Origin: Streptomyces ochraceiscleroticus
GTDB lineage: Bacteria > Actinomycetota > Actinomycetes > Streptomycetales > Streptomycetaceae
Reading direction: 5' to 3'
DNA length: 64,000 nt
Assembly: GCF_000720485.1 (NCBI RefSeq)
Contig: NZ_JOAX01000004.1
Coordinates: forward strand, 392,041-456,040
In this document: piece by piece, positions 35,530 to 43,960 of the stretch
How positions within the stretch are numbered: position 1 is the first letter of the stretch
Layout of the letters: every line of letters starts with the position of its first letter
Made by a program: the position numbers and the translations under genes
The notes under the pieces: model-generated
Told to the model about the DNA's origin: nothing
Database searches by the model: none
The model's input: the letters and a program-made list of their open reading frames with translations, nothing else

Positions 35530-36123
35530 GTGAAGGAACACACCGGCGGCTGCGCCGTCGCCTGGGGCCGGGCCGCTGTGCGCTGGGCCGTACCGGCCGG
35601 TGTGGTCCAAGTCGCCGGTGCTGTAGGTGAGTTGACCCGCGCCACGGCCCGTACGACGCTCCGTACGACGGCCCAGGTAGTGGTCCGTACTGTGGTGCTC
35701 CCCGTGCTGGAGCAGCTCGACCTGGATGCGGTGGTGGCCCGGGTGGACCTCGACGCGGCGGTGGCCCGGGTCGACCTCGACGCCGCTGCGGACCGGGTCG
35801 ATGTGCGAAGGATCGCCGACCGGGTCGACATCGACGCGATAGTGGCCCGGATCGACCTGGTCACGATCACCGAACAGGTGCTCCGGGAGATCGATCTCAG
35901 CCGGGTCGTGCGGGAGACCAGCGGCGGGATGGCCGAGGAGTCCGTCAACGCGGTCCGCGTCCAGGCCATGCACGCCGACCGCTTGGTGAACCGGGCCGCT
36001 GACCGGCTGCTGCGCAGGCGCGGTAACGGCACCCCACCGGAGCTTCCAGGGCTCGGCCCGCCCGGTCCCGATCCACCGCCCGGTCCCGGTCCACCCGTGC
36101 CGAAGGACGACGCGCCGCCGTGA
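35530..36123 (+). CDS. Repeat protein, DLDAxVARV-type decapeptides, unknown function
   Basis: About 197 residues from GTG 35530 (start uncertain, weak ribosome site). Residues about 65-125 consist of six to seven imperfect ten-residue repeats, for example DLDAVVARV, DLDAAVARV, DLDAAADRV, DVRRIADRV and DIDAIVARI. These would form a regular amphipathic helical array with an acidic face. A basic helix and a Pro/Gly/Asp tail follow. No named family comes to mind, though proteins of this kind are often seen beside RDD membrane proteins in streptomycetes. The stop overlaps the RDD start (GTGA), indicating coupling. Confidence 0.7.
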   Translation: MKEHTGGCAVAWGRAAVRWAVPAGVVQVAGAVGELTRATARTTLRTTAQVVVRTVVLPVLEQLDLDAVVARVDLDAAVARVDLDAAADRVDVRRIADRVDIDAIVARIDLVTITEQVLREIDLSRVVRETSGGMAEESVNAVRVQAMHADRLVNRAADRLLRRRGNGTPPELPGLGPPGPDPPPGPGPPVPKDDAPP

Positions 36124-36665
36124 CCGAGCCCGGGAGGCAGTACGACCCGGTCCGGATGCAGGGGCGGGCGGCGGGACTGGTGTCGCGTACCGTCGCCGCG
36201 CTCATCGACGCCTTCGCCGTCCTCGGCATCGGGCTCGCCGCGCTGCTGGCCGCCGGGGCCGTGCGCTTCATGGTCGTCGGGCCGCCGTTCACGATTCCGC
36301 ACCTGCCGCCCCGGATCAGCACCGCGTGCGGTGCCGCCCTCGCGGTCGGCTACCTCGCGGGGAGCTGGCTGACGGCCGGCCGTACGGCGGGGGCCCGGCT
36401 GATGGGGCTGCGGGTGGCCGCGCGGTCGGGACGGCCGCTCGGGCCCGGCCGCGCCCTGTTGCGGGCGGCGCTGTGCGTGGCGTTCCCGTGGGGCCTGCTC
36501 TGGATACCGCTCAGCCGGCACGGCCGGTCGCTCCAGGATCTCGTGGTGGCCAGCGTCGTCGTCCACGACTGGCACGGGCGTACTTCACCCGTTCCGGGTG
36601 ACGCGGCCCGGCGCGCGCGGCGGCTCAATGGGGCGTCGGATCAGATCCGTAGGAGGCTGCGATGA
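36120..36665 (+). CDS. RDD family membrane protein
   Basis: 181 residues from GTG 36120. The R..D pattern is in GLVSRTVAALIDAFAVLGIG, with a second membrane segment in TACGAALAVGYLAGSWL, then TAGARLMGLRVAARSGRPLG and a third segment in CVAFPWGLLWIPLS. RDD proteins have diverse or unknown roles, mostly transport-related. It overlaps its neighbours by four bases on both sides, so the repeat protein, RDD and DUF1269 genes form one operon. Confidence 0.88.
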   Translation: MTEPGRQYDPVRMQGRAAGLVSRTVAALIDAFAVLGIGLAALLAAGAVRFMVVGPPFTIPHLPPRISTACGAALAVGYLAGSWLTAGRTAGARLMGLRVAARSGRPLGPGRALLRAALCVAFPWGLLWIPLSRHGRSLQDLVVASVVVHDWHGRTSPVPGDAARRARRLNGASDQIRRRLR

Positions 36666-37147
36666 CCGATCTCGTCGTACTCGGTTTCCCGGACAAGGAG
36701 AAGGCCGAGGCCGTCATGCGGCTCGGCAGGGAACTCTCCCGCCAGGAGCTGCTCGACCTGGAGGACGCCGCGCTGGCGTGGCGGACGCAGGACGGCAAGA
36801 TCCATGTGGAGCAGACGTACCACCCCACCGCCACGGGGGCGGCCGGCGGCGCCCTGTGGGGAACGCTGTTCGGCATGCTCTTCCTGATGCCGGTCTTCGG
36901 CGCGGCCGTCGGCGCCGCCTCGGGTGCGGCCATCGGCAAGCTCACCGACGTGGGGGTGAACGACGCGTTCATCAAGGAGGTGGCCGGCACGCTGGAGCCC
37001 GGGCGCGCCGCGGTGTTCGCCCTCGTGCGGCGGTCCACGCCGGACCGGGTGCGGGAGGCGCTGCGCCCGTTCAACCCCACCGTCCTCCGTACCTCGCTCA
37101 CCAAGGACCGCGAGGAGGAACTGGTCTCCGCTCTCCAGGGGACGTGA
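36662..37147 (+). CDS. DUF1269 family membrane protein
   Basis: 161 residues. Pattern LVVLGFPDKEKAEAVMRLGREL, then HVEQTYHPTATGAAGGALWG, a glycine-rich hydrophobic hairpin (GTLFGMLFLMPVFGAAVGAA) and the DVGVNDAFIKEVAGTLEPGRAAVFALV segment are diagnostic of DUF1269. The function is unknown. Coupled to the RDD gene by ATGA. Confidence 0.9.
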   Translation: MTDLVVLGFPDKEKAEAVMRLGRELSRQELLDLEDAALAWRTQDGKIHVEQTYHPTATGAAGGALWGTLFGMLFLMPVFGAAVGAASGAAIGKLTDVGVNDAFIKEVAGTLEPGRAAVFALVRRSTPDRVREALRPFNPTVLRTSLTKDREEELVSALQGT

Positions 37148-37260
37148 CCGACGCAGCAAAGAGACCGGGTGGCCCCGGCCGGTTGAGGAAGGCGGCACGG
37201 CTCCCGGAGTGAGATGCGTCCGTACGGACTGCCGCGCGCACGAAAGGACGGCACACTCGT

Positions 37261-37316
37261 CGGACACATCCGCTCCGGGAGCGACTCGGACACATCGAGG
37301 CGGCTCCGGGAGCGAC
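37261..37316. repeat. Direct repeats upstream of the LuxR-type gene
   Basis: CGGACACATC occurs at 37261-37270 and 37287-37296, and GCTCCGGGAGCGAC at 37272-37285 and 37303-37316. The whole motif is thus repeated with a 26-31 base shift directly in front of the regulator gene (start 37339). Confidence 0.8.
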
Positions 37317-37338
37317 ACCGCGACGCGAGGGGCCGGCG

Positions 37339-39378
37339 ATGGGCGAGTCCCCGGACGCACCGCTCGTCCCCCGGCCCCGGCTGGTGGAACGGCTCTCCGC
37401 GGGCGTACTCGGCCCACTGACCGTGGTGATCGGCCCGCCCGGTGCCGGCAAGTCGGCCCTTCTGACGCAGTGGGTGCACACGGGCACAGCACCGGGCCCG
37501 GTGGCCCGGGTGACGTGTGACGACGCCCCGGAGCCGCCGGGCCTCTTCTGGGCGCGGGTGACACGGGCGTTGGGGGCGGCGGGCGTTGCCGTACCTGACG
37601 GGGACGCTGTACCGGGCGGGGAGCGGCCCGGTCCCACGTGCGACGGCCTCGCGACGGCCGCCCGGCTCGCCGAGGTGCTGGCGGCCCGGCGCGTCCCGGT
37701 GGTCCTGGTACTGGACGGTTTTCGGGCCGGGGCCGGCGCGCCGTGCGCCGCCGGGGTGGCATACCTGCTCGCGCACGCCGGCCGGGCGCTGCGGCTGGTG
37801 GTGGCGGCGCGCGGGGACCCGCCGCTGCACCTCCACCGGCACCGCCTCGCCGGCGACCTCACCGAACTCCGCACCGGCGCACTGGCCTTCGACGACCGGG
37901 AGACGGCGGAGCTGCTCGCGCTCCACGGCATCACACTCCCCCGTCGCGCCGTGGCGTCGCTGCGCGAGCGCACCGAGGGCTGGGCGGCGGGGCTGCGGCT
38001 CGCCGCCCTGGCCCTGGCGCGGCAGCCCGATCCGGAGCGGTACGCGATGCGGTTCAGCGGGACGGACGACGCGGTCGTCGGCTACCTCGTCGAGGAGTTA
38101 CTGGACGGACAGCCGGCCGAAGTGCGCCGCCTGCTCCTGATGACAAGCATCCTGGACCGGGTGAACGCTCCGCTGGCCGCCGCGGTGGCGGGCGACCGGG
38201 CGGGCCGGCGCTTCGCCGTCGTGGCCGGCGAGCACGCGTCCCTCGAGGCGTGCGGGCAGGGCTGGTACCGGTACCACCGCATGATCGGCGAGGCGCTGCG
38301 TCGCCGGCTGCTCGAGGAACACCCGGGGCAGATCGCCGCACTGCACCGCCGGGCAGCGGCCTGGCTGGGTGACAACGGCCCGCTCTCCGGGGCGGTGGGC
38401 CACGCACTCGCCGCGGACGACCGCCCGTACGCGCACCGGCTGATCGTCCATCACCTGGCGATAGGCCAGATCCTGGGCCTGACGGCAACGCGACTCCCCC
38501 ACACCGCAACTGGAAGTGCCTCATCCGCAGTCGACGGCAGCCCCGAGACCGCACTCGTCACCGCGGCGAGCACGCTGTCGCACGGCGACATGACGGCGTG
38601 CGCCACCGTCCTGACGCAGGCGGAATGCCTGCTCGCCGGTACCGCAACGCCCGCCGACCACGCCACCCAGGCCCGGCTCCACCTCACGCACGCGGTGATC
38701 CGTACACAACTGGAGCGCCTCCGGGACCCCGTAGCGGCGCCGGCCGCTGCGGCCGAGGCGCAGCGCCTCTTCGCGCTCCTCCCCCGCGAGGCCCAGGCGG
38801 ACCACCCCGAACTGCGCGCCCTGATCCAACTGGTCCGCGGCGGAGCCGAGCTGCGGCGCGGCCGGCTGACGGCGGCGGAGAGCGCCCTGACGACAGGGCT
38901 CAGGGCGGCCGGTACCGCGGGAAACGGGGCGCTGCGCCGGGACTTCCTCGTCGAACTCGCCCTCCTGGAAGGGCTCCGCGGGCGGTTCCGGGCCGCCGCC
39001 GAACTCGCCGCGACCGCCCAGCGGCCCCCGCTGCCCGCCTCCGCCCCCGGAGACCCCTCGCACGCCGCGCTCCAGATGGTCCGCGCCTGGACCGGCCCGT
39101 CCCACAACGGGACGTCCCCGGCCGGCAACGGAGCGCCCCCGGCCGGCGACAACGGCGCCGCCCGGCAGCCGGCCGTGGCACTCAGCAGGCGTGAACTCGA
39201 CGTACTGGCCCAACTGGCGCGCACGATGGCCACGGACGAGATCGCCGCCGAACTCCAGCTCTCGGTCAACACCGTCAAGACGCACCTGAAGAGCGTCTAC
39301 CGCAAGCTGTCCGTGAGCCGCCGCACCGCCGCCGTCCGCCGCGCCCGCGAACTGGGGCTTCTCCCCCACCTCACATAA
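37339..39378 (+). CDS. LuxR family regulator with N-terminal ATPase (MalT/LAL-like)
   Basis: 679 residues. Walker A is GPPGAGKS (32-39) and a Walker-B-like segment is VVLVLDGF; a STAND-type ATPase extends to about 330. A helical repeat region follows, and the C-terminal LuxR HTH is LSRRELDVLAQLARTMATDE, then IAAELQLSVNTVKTHLKSVY. Shorter than typical 900-residue LAL proteins because the middle repeats are reduced. It should act as an ATP-dependent activator; its targets are unknown, and the direct repeats just upstream may be its own site. Confidence 0.9.
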   Translation: MGESPDAPLVPRPRLVERLSAGVLGPLTVVIGPPGAGKSALLTQWVHTGTAPGPVARVTCDDAPEPPGLFWARVTRALGAAGVAVPDGDAVPGGERPGPTCDGLATAARLAEVLAARRVPVVLVLDGFRAGAGAPCAAGVAYLLAHAGRALRLVVAARGDPPLHLHRHRLAGDLTELRTGALAFDDRETAELLALHGITLPRRAVASLRERTEGWAAGLRLAALALARQPDPERYAMRFSGTDDAVVGYLVEELLDGQPAEVRRLLLMTSILDRVNAPLAAAVAGDRAGRRFAVVAGEHASLEACGQGWYRYHRMIGEALRRRLLEEHPGQIAALHRRAAAWLGDNGPLSGAVGHALAADDRPYAHRLIVHHLAIGQILGLTATRLPHTATGSASSAVDGSPETALVTAASTLSHGDMTACATVLTQAECLLAGTATPADHATQARLHLTHAVIRTQLERLRDPVAAPAAAAEAQRLFALLPREAQADHPELRALIQLVRGGAELRRGRLTAAESALTTGLRAAGTAGNGALRRDFLVELALLEGLRGRFRAAAELAATAQRPPLPASAPGDPSHAALQMVRAWTGPSHNGTSPAGNGAPPAGDNGAARQPAVALSRRELDVLAQLARTMATDEIAAELQLSVNTVKTHLKSVYRKLSVSRRTAAVRRARELGLLPHLT

Positions 39379-39404
39379 CGCCGATGAGCCACCGATACGA
39401 CGAC

Positions 39405-39432
39405 GGGGCGGGCCGGAAGACCGGCCCGCCCC
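39405..39432. terminator. Bidirectional terminator
   Basis: GGGGCGGGCCGG (39405-39416) and CCGGCCCGCCCC (39421-39432) pair perfectly with an AAGA loop, between convergent genes. Confidence 0.8.
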
Positions 39433-39461
39433 TCCGCATCGGCGGTCGCGTCAGCGAATGT

Positions 39462-39746
39462 TCAGCGGGTGTAGCGCATCAGAGTGCGGACCATGTGGCA
39501 GGTGGTGTCGGACGGGCGGTGGATGCCGACGAGCGCGGCGGTGTCACGGATGAGTCGGTTCGGCGCGCGGTCCGGCGTGTGGACACCGGAGTCGAGCAGG
39601 GCGATGGCCAGACGCATGGCCTTGAGCCGGCGGTTGTGAGCGATGTACCACTCGCGCGGCCGGCCTGCCGGCAGCGGCTTCTTCGCGAGCGGGGCGTACG
39701 GCAGGTCGAACAGCGGGCGCGTCGAAGACATTGCGGCAGCCGTCAC
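39462..39746 (-). CDS. Small hypothetical protein
   Basis: 94 residues from GTG 39746, preceded by AGGAGGG. Basic and helical, with REWYIAHNRRLKAMRLAIAL and RLIRDTAALVGIHRPSDTTC then HMVRTLMRYT. I recognise no family. Good ribosome site and codon usage argue that it is real. It stands alone between the LuxR-type regulator and the sugar permease. Confidence 0.65.
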   Translation of the reverse strand: MTAAAMSSTRPLFDLPYAPLAKKPLPAGRPREWYIAHNRRLKAMRLAIALLDSGVHTPDRAPNRLIRDTAALVGIHRPSDTTCHMVRTLMRYTR

Positions 39747-39940
39747 AGGGTCCCTCCTGTCGTGGTCGAGAGCCCCGGACCCCCCGTGAGCTCCCTCGAA
39801 CACTGCTTCTATTTTAGTCGATTCCGGCCAGCTCCAACACCCCTTCAGAGGGCTCTTTTTCGCAGGTCAGCGGCATAATGCGCCCCTCAGGAAGCGCAGT
39901 TCGCGACGTCTCCGACGAGAGCTGGACCGATCAGGCCACC

Positions 39941-40017
39941 TGAAAGGTTTCAATACAAAAAATCCGTGCCACCTATTGACTCCAGAGACCCTCCCATCCA
40001 TGGTTTGAGTCGTTTCA
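39941..40017 (+). promoter_or_regulatory. LacI-type operator pair upstream of the sugar permease
   Basis: TGAAAGGTTTCA (39941-39952) and TGAGTCGTTTCA (40006-40017) lie 43-119 bases before the permease start. The second differs by one base from the TGAATCGTTTCA palindrome in front of rhaI (52520-52531). The rest of 39747-40059 is AT-richer than average and holds no gene. Confidence 0.6.
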
Positions 40018-40059
40018 AAACGCACCCGCAAAGAACCACGCAAGGCCGAAGGAGTCCAG

Positions 40060-41361
40060 GTGACATCCGTGCAGAGCACGCAGTCCGCCGCCGACGGGGC
40101 GGCCGGGGACGGCGCCGTCTCGCGGCAGCAGTGGAAGTGGACCGGGCTGGCCGGCATGGCGTCCTACCTCGACGCCGGGTCGATCGTCGCGCTCAGCTCC
40201 GGTCTCGCCCTCTTCCAGGACCGCTTCGGGCTCTCCGAGAGCGGCCTCGGCGCGCTGACGGCCATCGGCCCCAACGCCATCGGCGCGGCGATCGGCGCGT
40301 TCATCGGCGGGCGACTGGGCGACAAACTGGGCCGTAAGCGGATCTACCAGTACGACCTGCTCGTGTACGCGGCGGCCATCCTGCTCATCGCCTTCGCGGT
40401 CAACCCGCTGATGCTGTTCACCGGCACCTTCATCGTCGGCCTGGCCGTCGGCGCGGACGTGCCGACCTCGCTCGCGCTGGTCGGCGAATTCTCCCCGGCC
40501 AAGGCGCGCGGCAAGCTGCTCGGGCTGACCCAGGTGACCTGGAGTCTCGGCCCGGTGGTCGTGCTGCTGGTGGCCTGGGCCCTGTCGGACCTCGGCCTGC
40601 TCGGCATCCGCATCGTCTTCCTGCACCTGTTCGTGGTGTCACTGGTGACATACGCGCTGCGCCGCGGCATGGTCGAGTCGGCGGTCTGGCGGACCGCGGC
40701 GAAGGGCGGCGCGGCGGCCCGCCCCAAGGTCCGCGAGCTGCTGCGCGGCGCGCATCTGCGGGCGCTGCTGTTCACCGGCGGCATCTACCTCTTCTGGAAC
40801 CTCGCGGCCGGCACGAACGGCATCTTCACCCCGTACATGGTCCAGAGCCTGGGCGCGGGCAGCCAGGCCACCAGCGTCGCCCTGTCCTGCGCCAGCTTCG
40901 CGCTGGTGATCGTCGGTACGGTCGCGGTCTACATGCGCTACGCCGACCGCGGCCACCGCTACCGCAAGGTGATGTGGATCGTCGGCTCGGTGATGCAGGT
41001 CTGTGCATACGGTGTCTTCCTCGTCCTGCCCTTCACTCTCCCCGTCATCGTCTTCAACGTGGTGCTCTTCGGTGTCGGTCAGGCCATGGCGGGCGAGGCC
41101 GTCTACAAGACCATCAGCCAGGAGGTCTTCCCGACGATGCTGCGCGGCACCGCGCAGGGCATCACCTTCGGTACCTCCCGCGTCGTCCTCGGCGTCTGGT
41201 CGTTCTTCGTGCCCGCCCTGGCGAGCACCGGCATCGCCCCGGTCGCCACCTTCCTCACCGCCTCACTCCTCATCTGCGGCGTCATCGGCCTCTTCATGCC
41301 GAACACGGCGGGCAAGTCACTGGAGCAGGTGGAGGCCGAGCGGGCCGTCACTCGCGGGTGA
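40060..41361 (+). CDS. MFS sugar permease
   Basis: 433 residues from GTG 40060 (GAAGGAG upstream); about 12 membrane segments. Motif A is GGRLGDKLGRKRIYQYDLLV and the central ADVPTSLALVGEFSPAKARGK resembles the PESPR/GER-type sugar-porter motif; the C-terminal SQEVFPTMLRGTAQGITFGT segment also fits sugar porters. It lies upstream of the GntR-nanK-nanE unit but carries operators like that of the rhamnose operon, so either rhamnose or an amino sugar could be its substrate. Confidence 0.88.
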   Translation: MTSVQSTQSAADGAAGDGAVSRQQWKWTGLAGMASYLDAGSIVALSSGLALFQDRFGLSESGLGALTAIGPNAIGAAIGAFIGGRLGDKLGRKRIYQYDLLVYAAAILLIAFAVNPLMLFTGTFIVGLAVGADVPTSLALVGEFSPAKARGKLLGLTQVTWSLGPVVVLLVAWALSDLGLLGIRIVFLHLFVVSLVTYALRRGMVESAVWRTAAKGGAAARPKVRELLRGAHLRALLFTGGIYLFWNLAAGTNGIFTPYMVQSLGAGSQATSVALSCASFALVIVGTVAVYMRYADRGHRYRKVMWIVGSVMQVCAYGVFLVLPFTLPVIVFNVVLFGVGQAMAGEAVYKTISQEVFPTMLRGTAQGITFGTSRVVLGVWSFFVPALASTGIAPVATFLTASLLICGVIGLFMPNTAGKSLEQVEAERAVTRG

Positions 41362-41385
41362 GTTGGCGTTCATCGGATCGCGTTT

Positions 41386-41464
41386 ATTGGATGGTACCAA
41401 TTCAGTCTCCCGCTGACGCCACGCGGGATTCACCATGCTACTTTCCCCATTGGTTGGTACCTAT
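41386..41464 (+). promoter_or_regulatory. Two GntR operators (ATTGGWTGGTACCWAT)
   Basis: ATTGGATGGTACCAAT (41386-41401) and ATTGGTTGGTACCTAT (41449-41464) are direct copies 63 bases apart with a TGGTACC core; the first is itself a palindrome at its ends (ATTGG/CCAAT). They lie just upstream of the GntR start at 41503, consistent with autoregulation of the ManNAc unit. Confidence 0.7.
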
Positions 41465-41502
41465 CGGGGTGCCTATCGGACTCCGACTGGGGATGGTGAA
41501 GC

Positions 41503-42213
41503 GTGGCCCGACAGGCCAAGCACGAGGAATTGCGGGTGGCGCTGCTGGGTGAGATGGGTGGCGCTGCGCCGCATACGCCGCTGCCCACGGAGCGGGAGAT
41601 CGCCACGCAGCACGGTGTTTCGCGCAACACCGTGCGGCAGGCGCTGGACGCACTGGAGGCGGCGGGGAGCGTGTACCGGGTGCAGGGGGCGGGCACATTC
41701 GTCGCTCCGCCCGTGGTTTCCAAGTCGCTCACCCTCACCTCGTTCTCCGAGGACATGGCCGAGCGGAACCTCGAACCGGGCTCGCGGCTGCTGGCCGCGG
41801 GGACGGTGCGGGCCGGCCGGCAGCTCGCCGAGCGGCTCGGCGTCGCGCCGGACTCCAAGGTCGTCCGCGTCTCCCGGCTGCGGCTCGCCGACGGCTCACC
41901 CATGTGCCTGGAGAACGTCCACTTCCCGGCGGACCGCGTCCCCGGGCTCGTCGACGAGGACCTGACGGGTTCGCTGTACGCGCTGCTCAACGAGCGGTAC
42001 GGACTGGACATCCGCTCGGCCGACCAGATCATCCGGGCCGTCGACCTCGACGACACGGAGTCGGCCCTGCTCGGCGTGCCACTGGGCAGTTCGGGGCTGC
42101 GGGTACAGCGGGTCGGCCTGGACCGCCGCGACACCCCGGTCGAGGCGACGACCACGATCTACCGCGCCGACCGCTACGACATCCGCTTCACCGTCCGCAG
42201 GGCGCAGTCATGA
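41503..42213 (+). CDS. GntR/HutC family repressor of the ManNAc unit
   Basis: 236 residues from GTG 41503. N-terminal HTH (LPTEREIATQHGVSRNTVRQ, ALDALEAAG) and a C-terminal UTRA effector domain (CLENVHFPADRVPGLVDEDL, EATTTIYRADRYDIRF). UTRA members of this type usually sense sugar phosphates. It overlaps the ROK kinase start by four bases and presumably binds the paired TGGTACC sites. Confidence 0.92.
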   Translation: MARQAKHEELRVALLGEMGGAAPHTPLPTEREIATQHGVSRNTVRQALDALEAAGSVYRVQGAGTFVAPPVVSKSLTLTSFSEDMAERNLEPGSRLLAAGTVRAGRQLAERLGVAPDSKVVRVSRLRLADGSPMCLENVHFPADRVPGLVDEDLTGSLYALLNERYGLDIRSADQIIRAVDLDDTESALLGVPLGSSGLRVQRVGLDRRDTPVEATTTIYRADRYDIRFTVRRAQS

Positions 42214-43187
42214 CGGCCACGCTGCTCGGTGTCGACGTGGGCGGGACGAAGATCGCTGCCGGTGTCGTCTCGGCGGACGGCGCGCTGCTGGCCTCGCTCG
42301 TGCGGCCCACACCCGCGGCGCAGGGCCGTACCGCGGTGCTCGACGCCATCGCGGCGGCCGTTCGCGAACTGCCCGGGTGGGACGGCGCGGAGGGCCTGGG
42401 CATCGGCACCGGAGGGGTCATCGACCGCGACCGGGGCGTGGTGCGCTCGGCCAACGCGCTGCTCCCCGGCTGGGCGGGCACCCGCCTGCGCGAGGAGCTG
42501 AGCGCCCGCCTCGGCCTGCCGGTGGCCGCCGACAACGACGCGAACGTCTTCGCGCTGGCCGAGCAGACCTATGGCGCCGGTGCGGGCTGCGCGTCCGCGC
42601 TGTACGTGAGCGTGGGCACCGGCATCGGCGGCGGGCTGGTCACCGGCGGGCGGCTGCTGCGCGGTGCGCACTGGACGGCGGGCGAGTTCGGCCATATGGC
42701 GGTGCCGGAGGCCGCCGGGCGGCCGTGCAACTGCGGCAGGGCGGGGCACCTGGAGGCCGTCGCTTCCGGGCCCGCGATCACCGCGCGGTTCCGCGAGCTG
42801 AGCGGGGAGGAGGACGTGTACGACCTGCGGAAGGTCGCGGCGCTGGCGGAGCCGGACGCCCGGAACGACGGCTCCGGTACGGCCTCCCGGACGGCCCTCG
42901 CCGAAGGCGCGGGTGCGCTGGGTCGCGCGCTGGCCGGGCTGGTCAACACCGTGGACCCGGAGCGGGTAGTGATCGGCGGCGGTGTCGCCTCCATCGGCGC
43001 CCCGTTCTGGCAGCCGTTGACCGAGGCGTTCGCCGCCGAGCTGCTGCCCGGCCCCGCCGGCATACGGCCCGTGCCCGCCGCGCTCGGGCCCCGCGCCGCG
43101 GTGATCGGCGCCGCGGCGCTGCTGCTGGAGCACCACATCCCGGCAGACCACCATGACGACGCCAATAAGGACGGGGACAGCGCATGA
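42210..43187 (+). CDS. nanK: ROK family sugar kinase, probable N-acetylmannosamine kinase
   Basis: 325 residues. Phosphate-1 motif LGVDVGGTKIAAGV, catalytic DNDANVFALAE, and the ROK zinc motif GEFGHMAVPE...CNCGRAGHLE, where the usual third Cys is His. The assignment as ManNAc kinase rests on the next gene being NanE; a glucokinase-type activity is the alternative. It is coupled to both neighbours by four-base overlaps. Confidence 0.82.
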   Translation: MTATLLGVDVGGTKIAAGVVSADGALLASLVRPTPAAQGRTAVLDAIAAAVRELPGWDGAEGLGIGTGGVIDRDRGVVRSANALLPGWAGTRLREELSARLGLPVAADNDANVFALAEQTYGAGAGCASALYVSVGTGIGGGLVTGGRLLRGAHWTAGEFGHMAVPEAAGRPCNCGRAGHLEAVASGPAITARFRELSGEEDVYDLRKVAALAEPDARNDGSGTASRTALAEGAGALGRALAGLVNTVDPERVVIGGGVASIGAPFWQPLTEAFAAELLPGPAGIRPVPAALGPRAAVIGAAALLLEHHIPADHHDDANKDGDSA

Positions 43188-43924
43188 CCGAGAACGCCGC
43201 CGATGAGGTGCAGCGCCCCAGCCGGACCACGATGCCCGCCGACCGTGCCCACGAGCTGCTCGACGGGCTGCGCGGCCGGCTGGTGGTCTCCTGCCAGGCG
43301 CTGCCCGGGGACCCGCTGCGCGCACCGGAGCACATGGCCGCGATGGCCGCCTCGGTGACCGCGGGGGCGCCGGTGGCGGGGGTGCGCGTGCAGGGCGTGG
43401 ACGACATCCGTGCCGTACGCGCCGTGGTCGGCCTGCCCCTCATCGGGCTGTGGAAAGACGGCACCGAGGGCGTCTACATCACGCCGACCGCGGACCACGC
43501 GCGGGCCGTCGCCGAGGCCGGGGCCGAGATCGTCGCCGTGGACGCGACCGGCCGTCCGCGCCCGGACGGCCGCCCGTTGCGCGAGACGGTCGAGGCGGTG
43601 CACGGTCTGGGCCGGTTACTGATGGCCGATGTTTCCACGGTGGAGGAGGGTGTGGTGGCCGCCGCGCTCGGTGCCGACGTCGTCTCCACCACCCTGTCCG
43701 GTTACACGCCGTACAGCCGTCAGCAGCCGGGACCCGACCTGGAGCTGGTCGGCGAGCTGGCCGGGCGCCTGGCCGTGCCCGTCTTCGCCGAGGGACGGCT
43801 GCACACCCCGGAGCAGGCGGCAGCCGCGATCGAGGCAGGCGCGTGGGGCGTCGTCGTGGGCGGCGCGATCACCGCACCCGCCGCGATAGCGACCCGCTTC
43901 GCCGCCGCCCTACCGCATCCCTGA
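43184..43924 (+). CDS. nanE: N-acetylmannosamine-6-phosphate 2-epimerase
   Basis: 246 residues, TIM-barrel. RLVVSCQALPGDPL at the start, GVRVQGVDDIRAVR, LIGLWKDG (catalytic Lys), GAEIVAVDATGRPRPDG and the C-terminal VFAEGRLHTPEQAAAAIEAG then GVVVGGAIT are characteristic. Converts ManNAc-6-P to GlcNAc-6-P, feeding amino-sugar catabolism. No sialic-acid lyase (NanA) is in the window. Confidence 0.92.
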   Translation: MTENAADEVQRPSRTTMPADRAHELLDGLRGRLVVSCQALPGDPLRAPEHMAAMAASVTAGAPVAGVRVQGVDDIRAVRAVVGLPLIGLWKDGTEGVYITPTADHARAVAEAGAEIVAVDATGRPRPDGRPLRETVEAVHGLGRLLMADVSTVEEGVVAAALGADVVSTTLSGYTPYSRQQPGPDLELVGELAGRLAVPVFAEGRLHTPEQAAAAIEAGAWGVVVGGAITAPAAIATRFAAALPHP

Positions 43925-43939
43925 CGTGCCCCTTACCCG

Positions 43940-43960
43940 TCCCTGACGCAACGTCAGGGA
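43940..43960. terminator. Bidirectional terminator
   Basis: TCCCTGACG-CAA-CGTCAGGGA, nine perfect pairs, between convergent nanE and the molybdenum subunit gene; it overlaps the latter's stop codon. Confidence 0.75.

Noticed and set aside
37261..37316. CRISPR array
   Set aside because: Only two copies of each motif with short, related spacing and no cas genes anywhere in the window.
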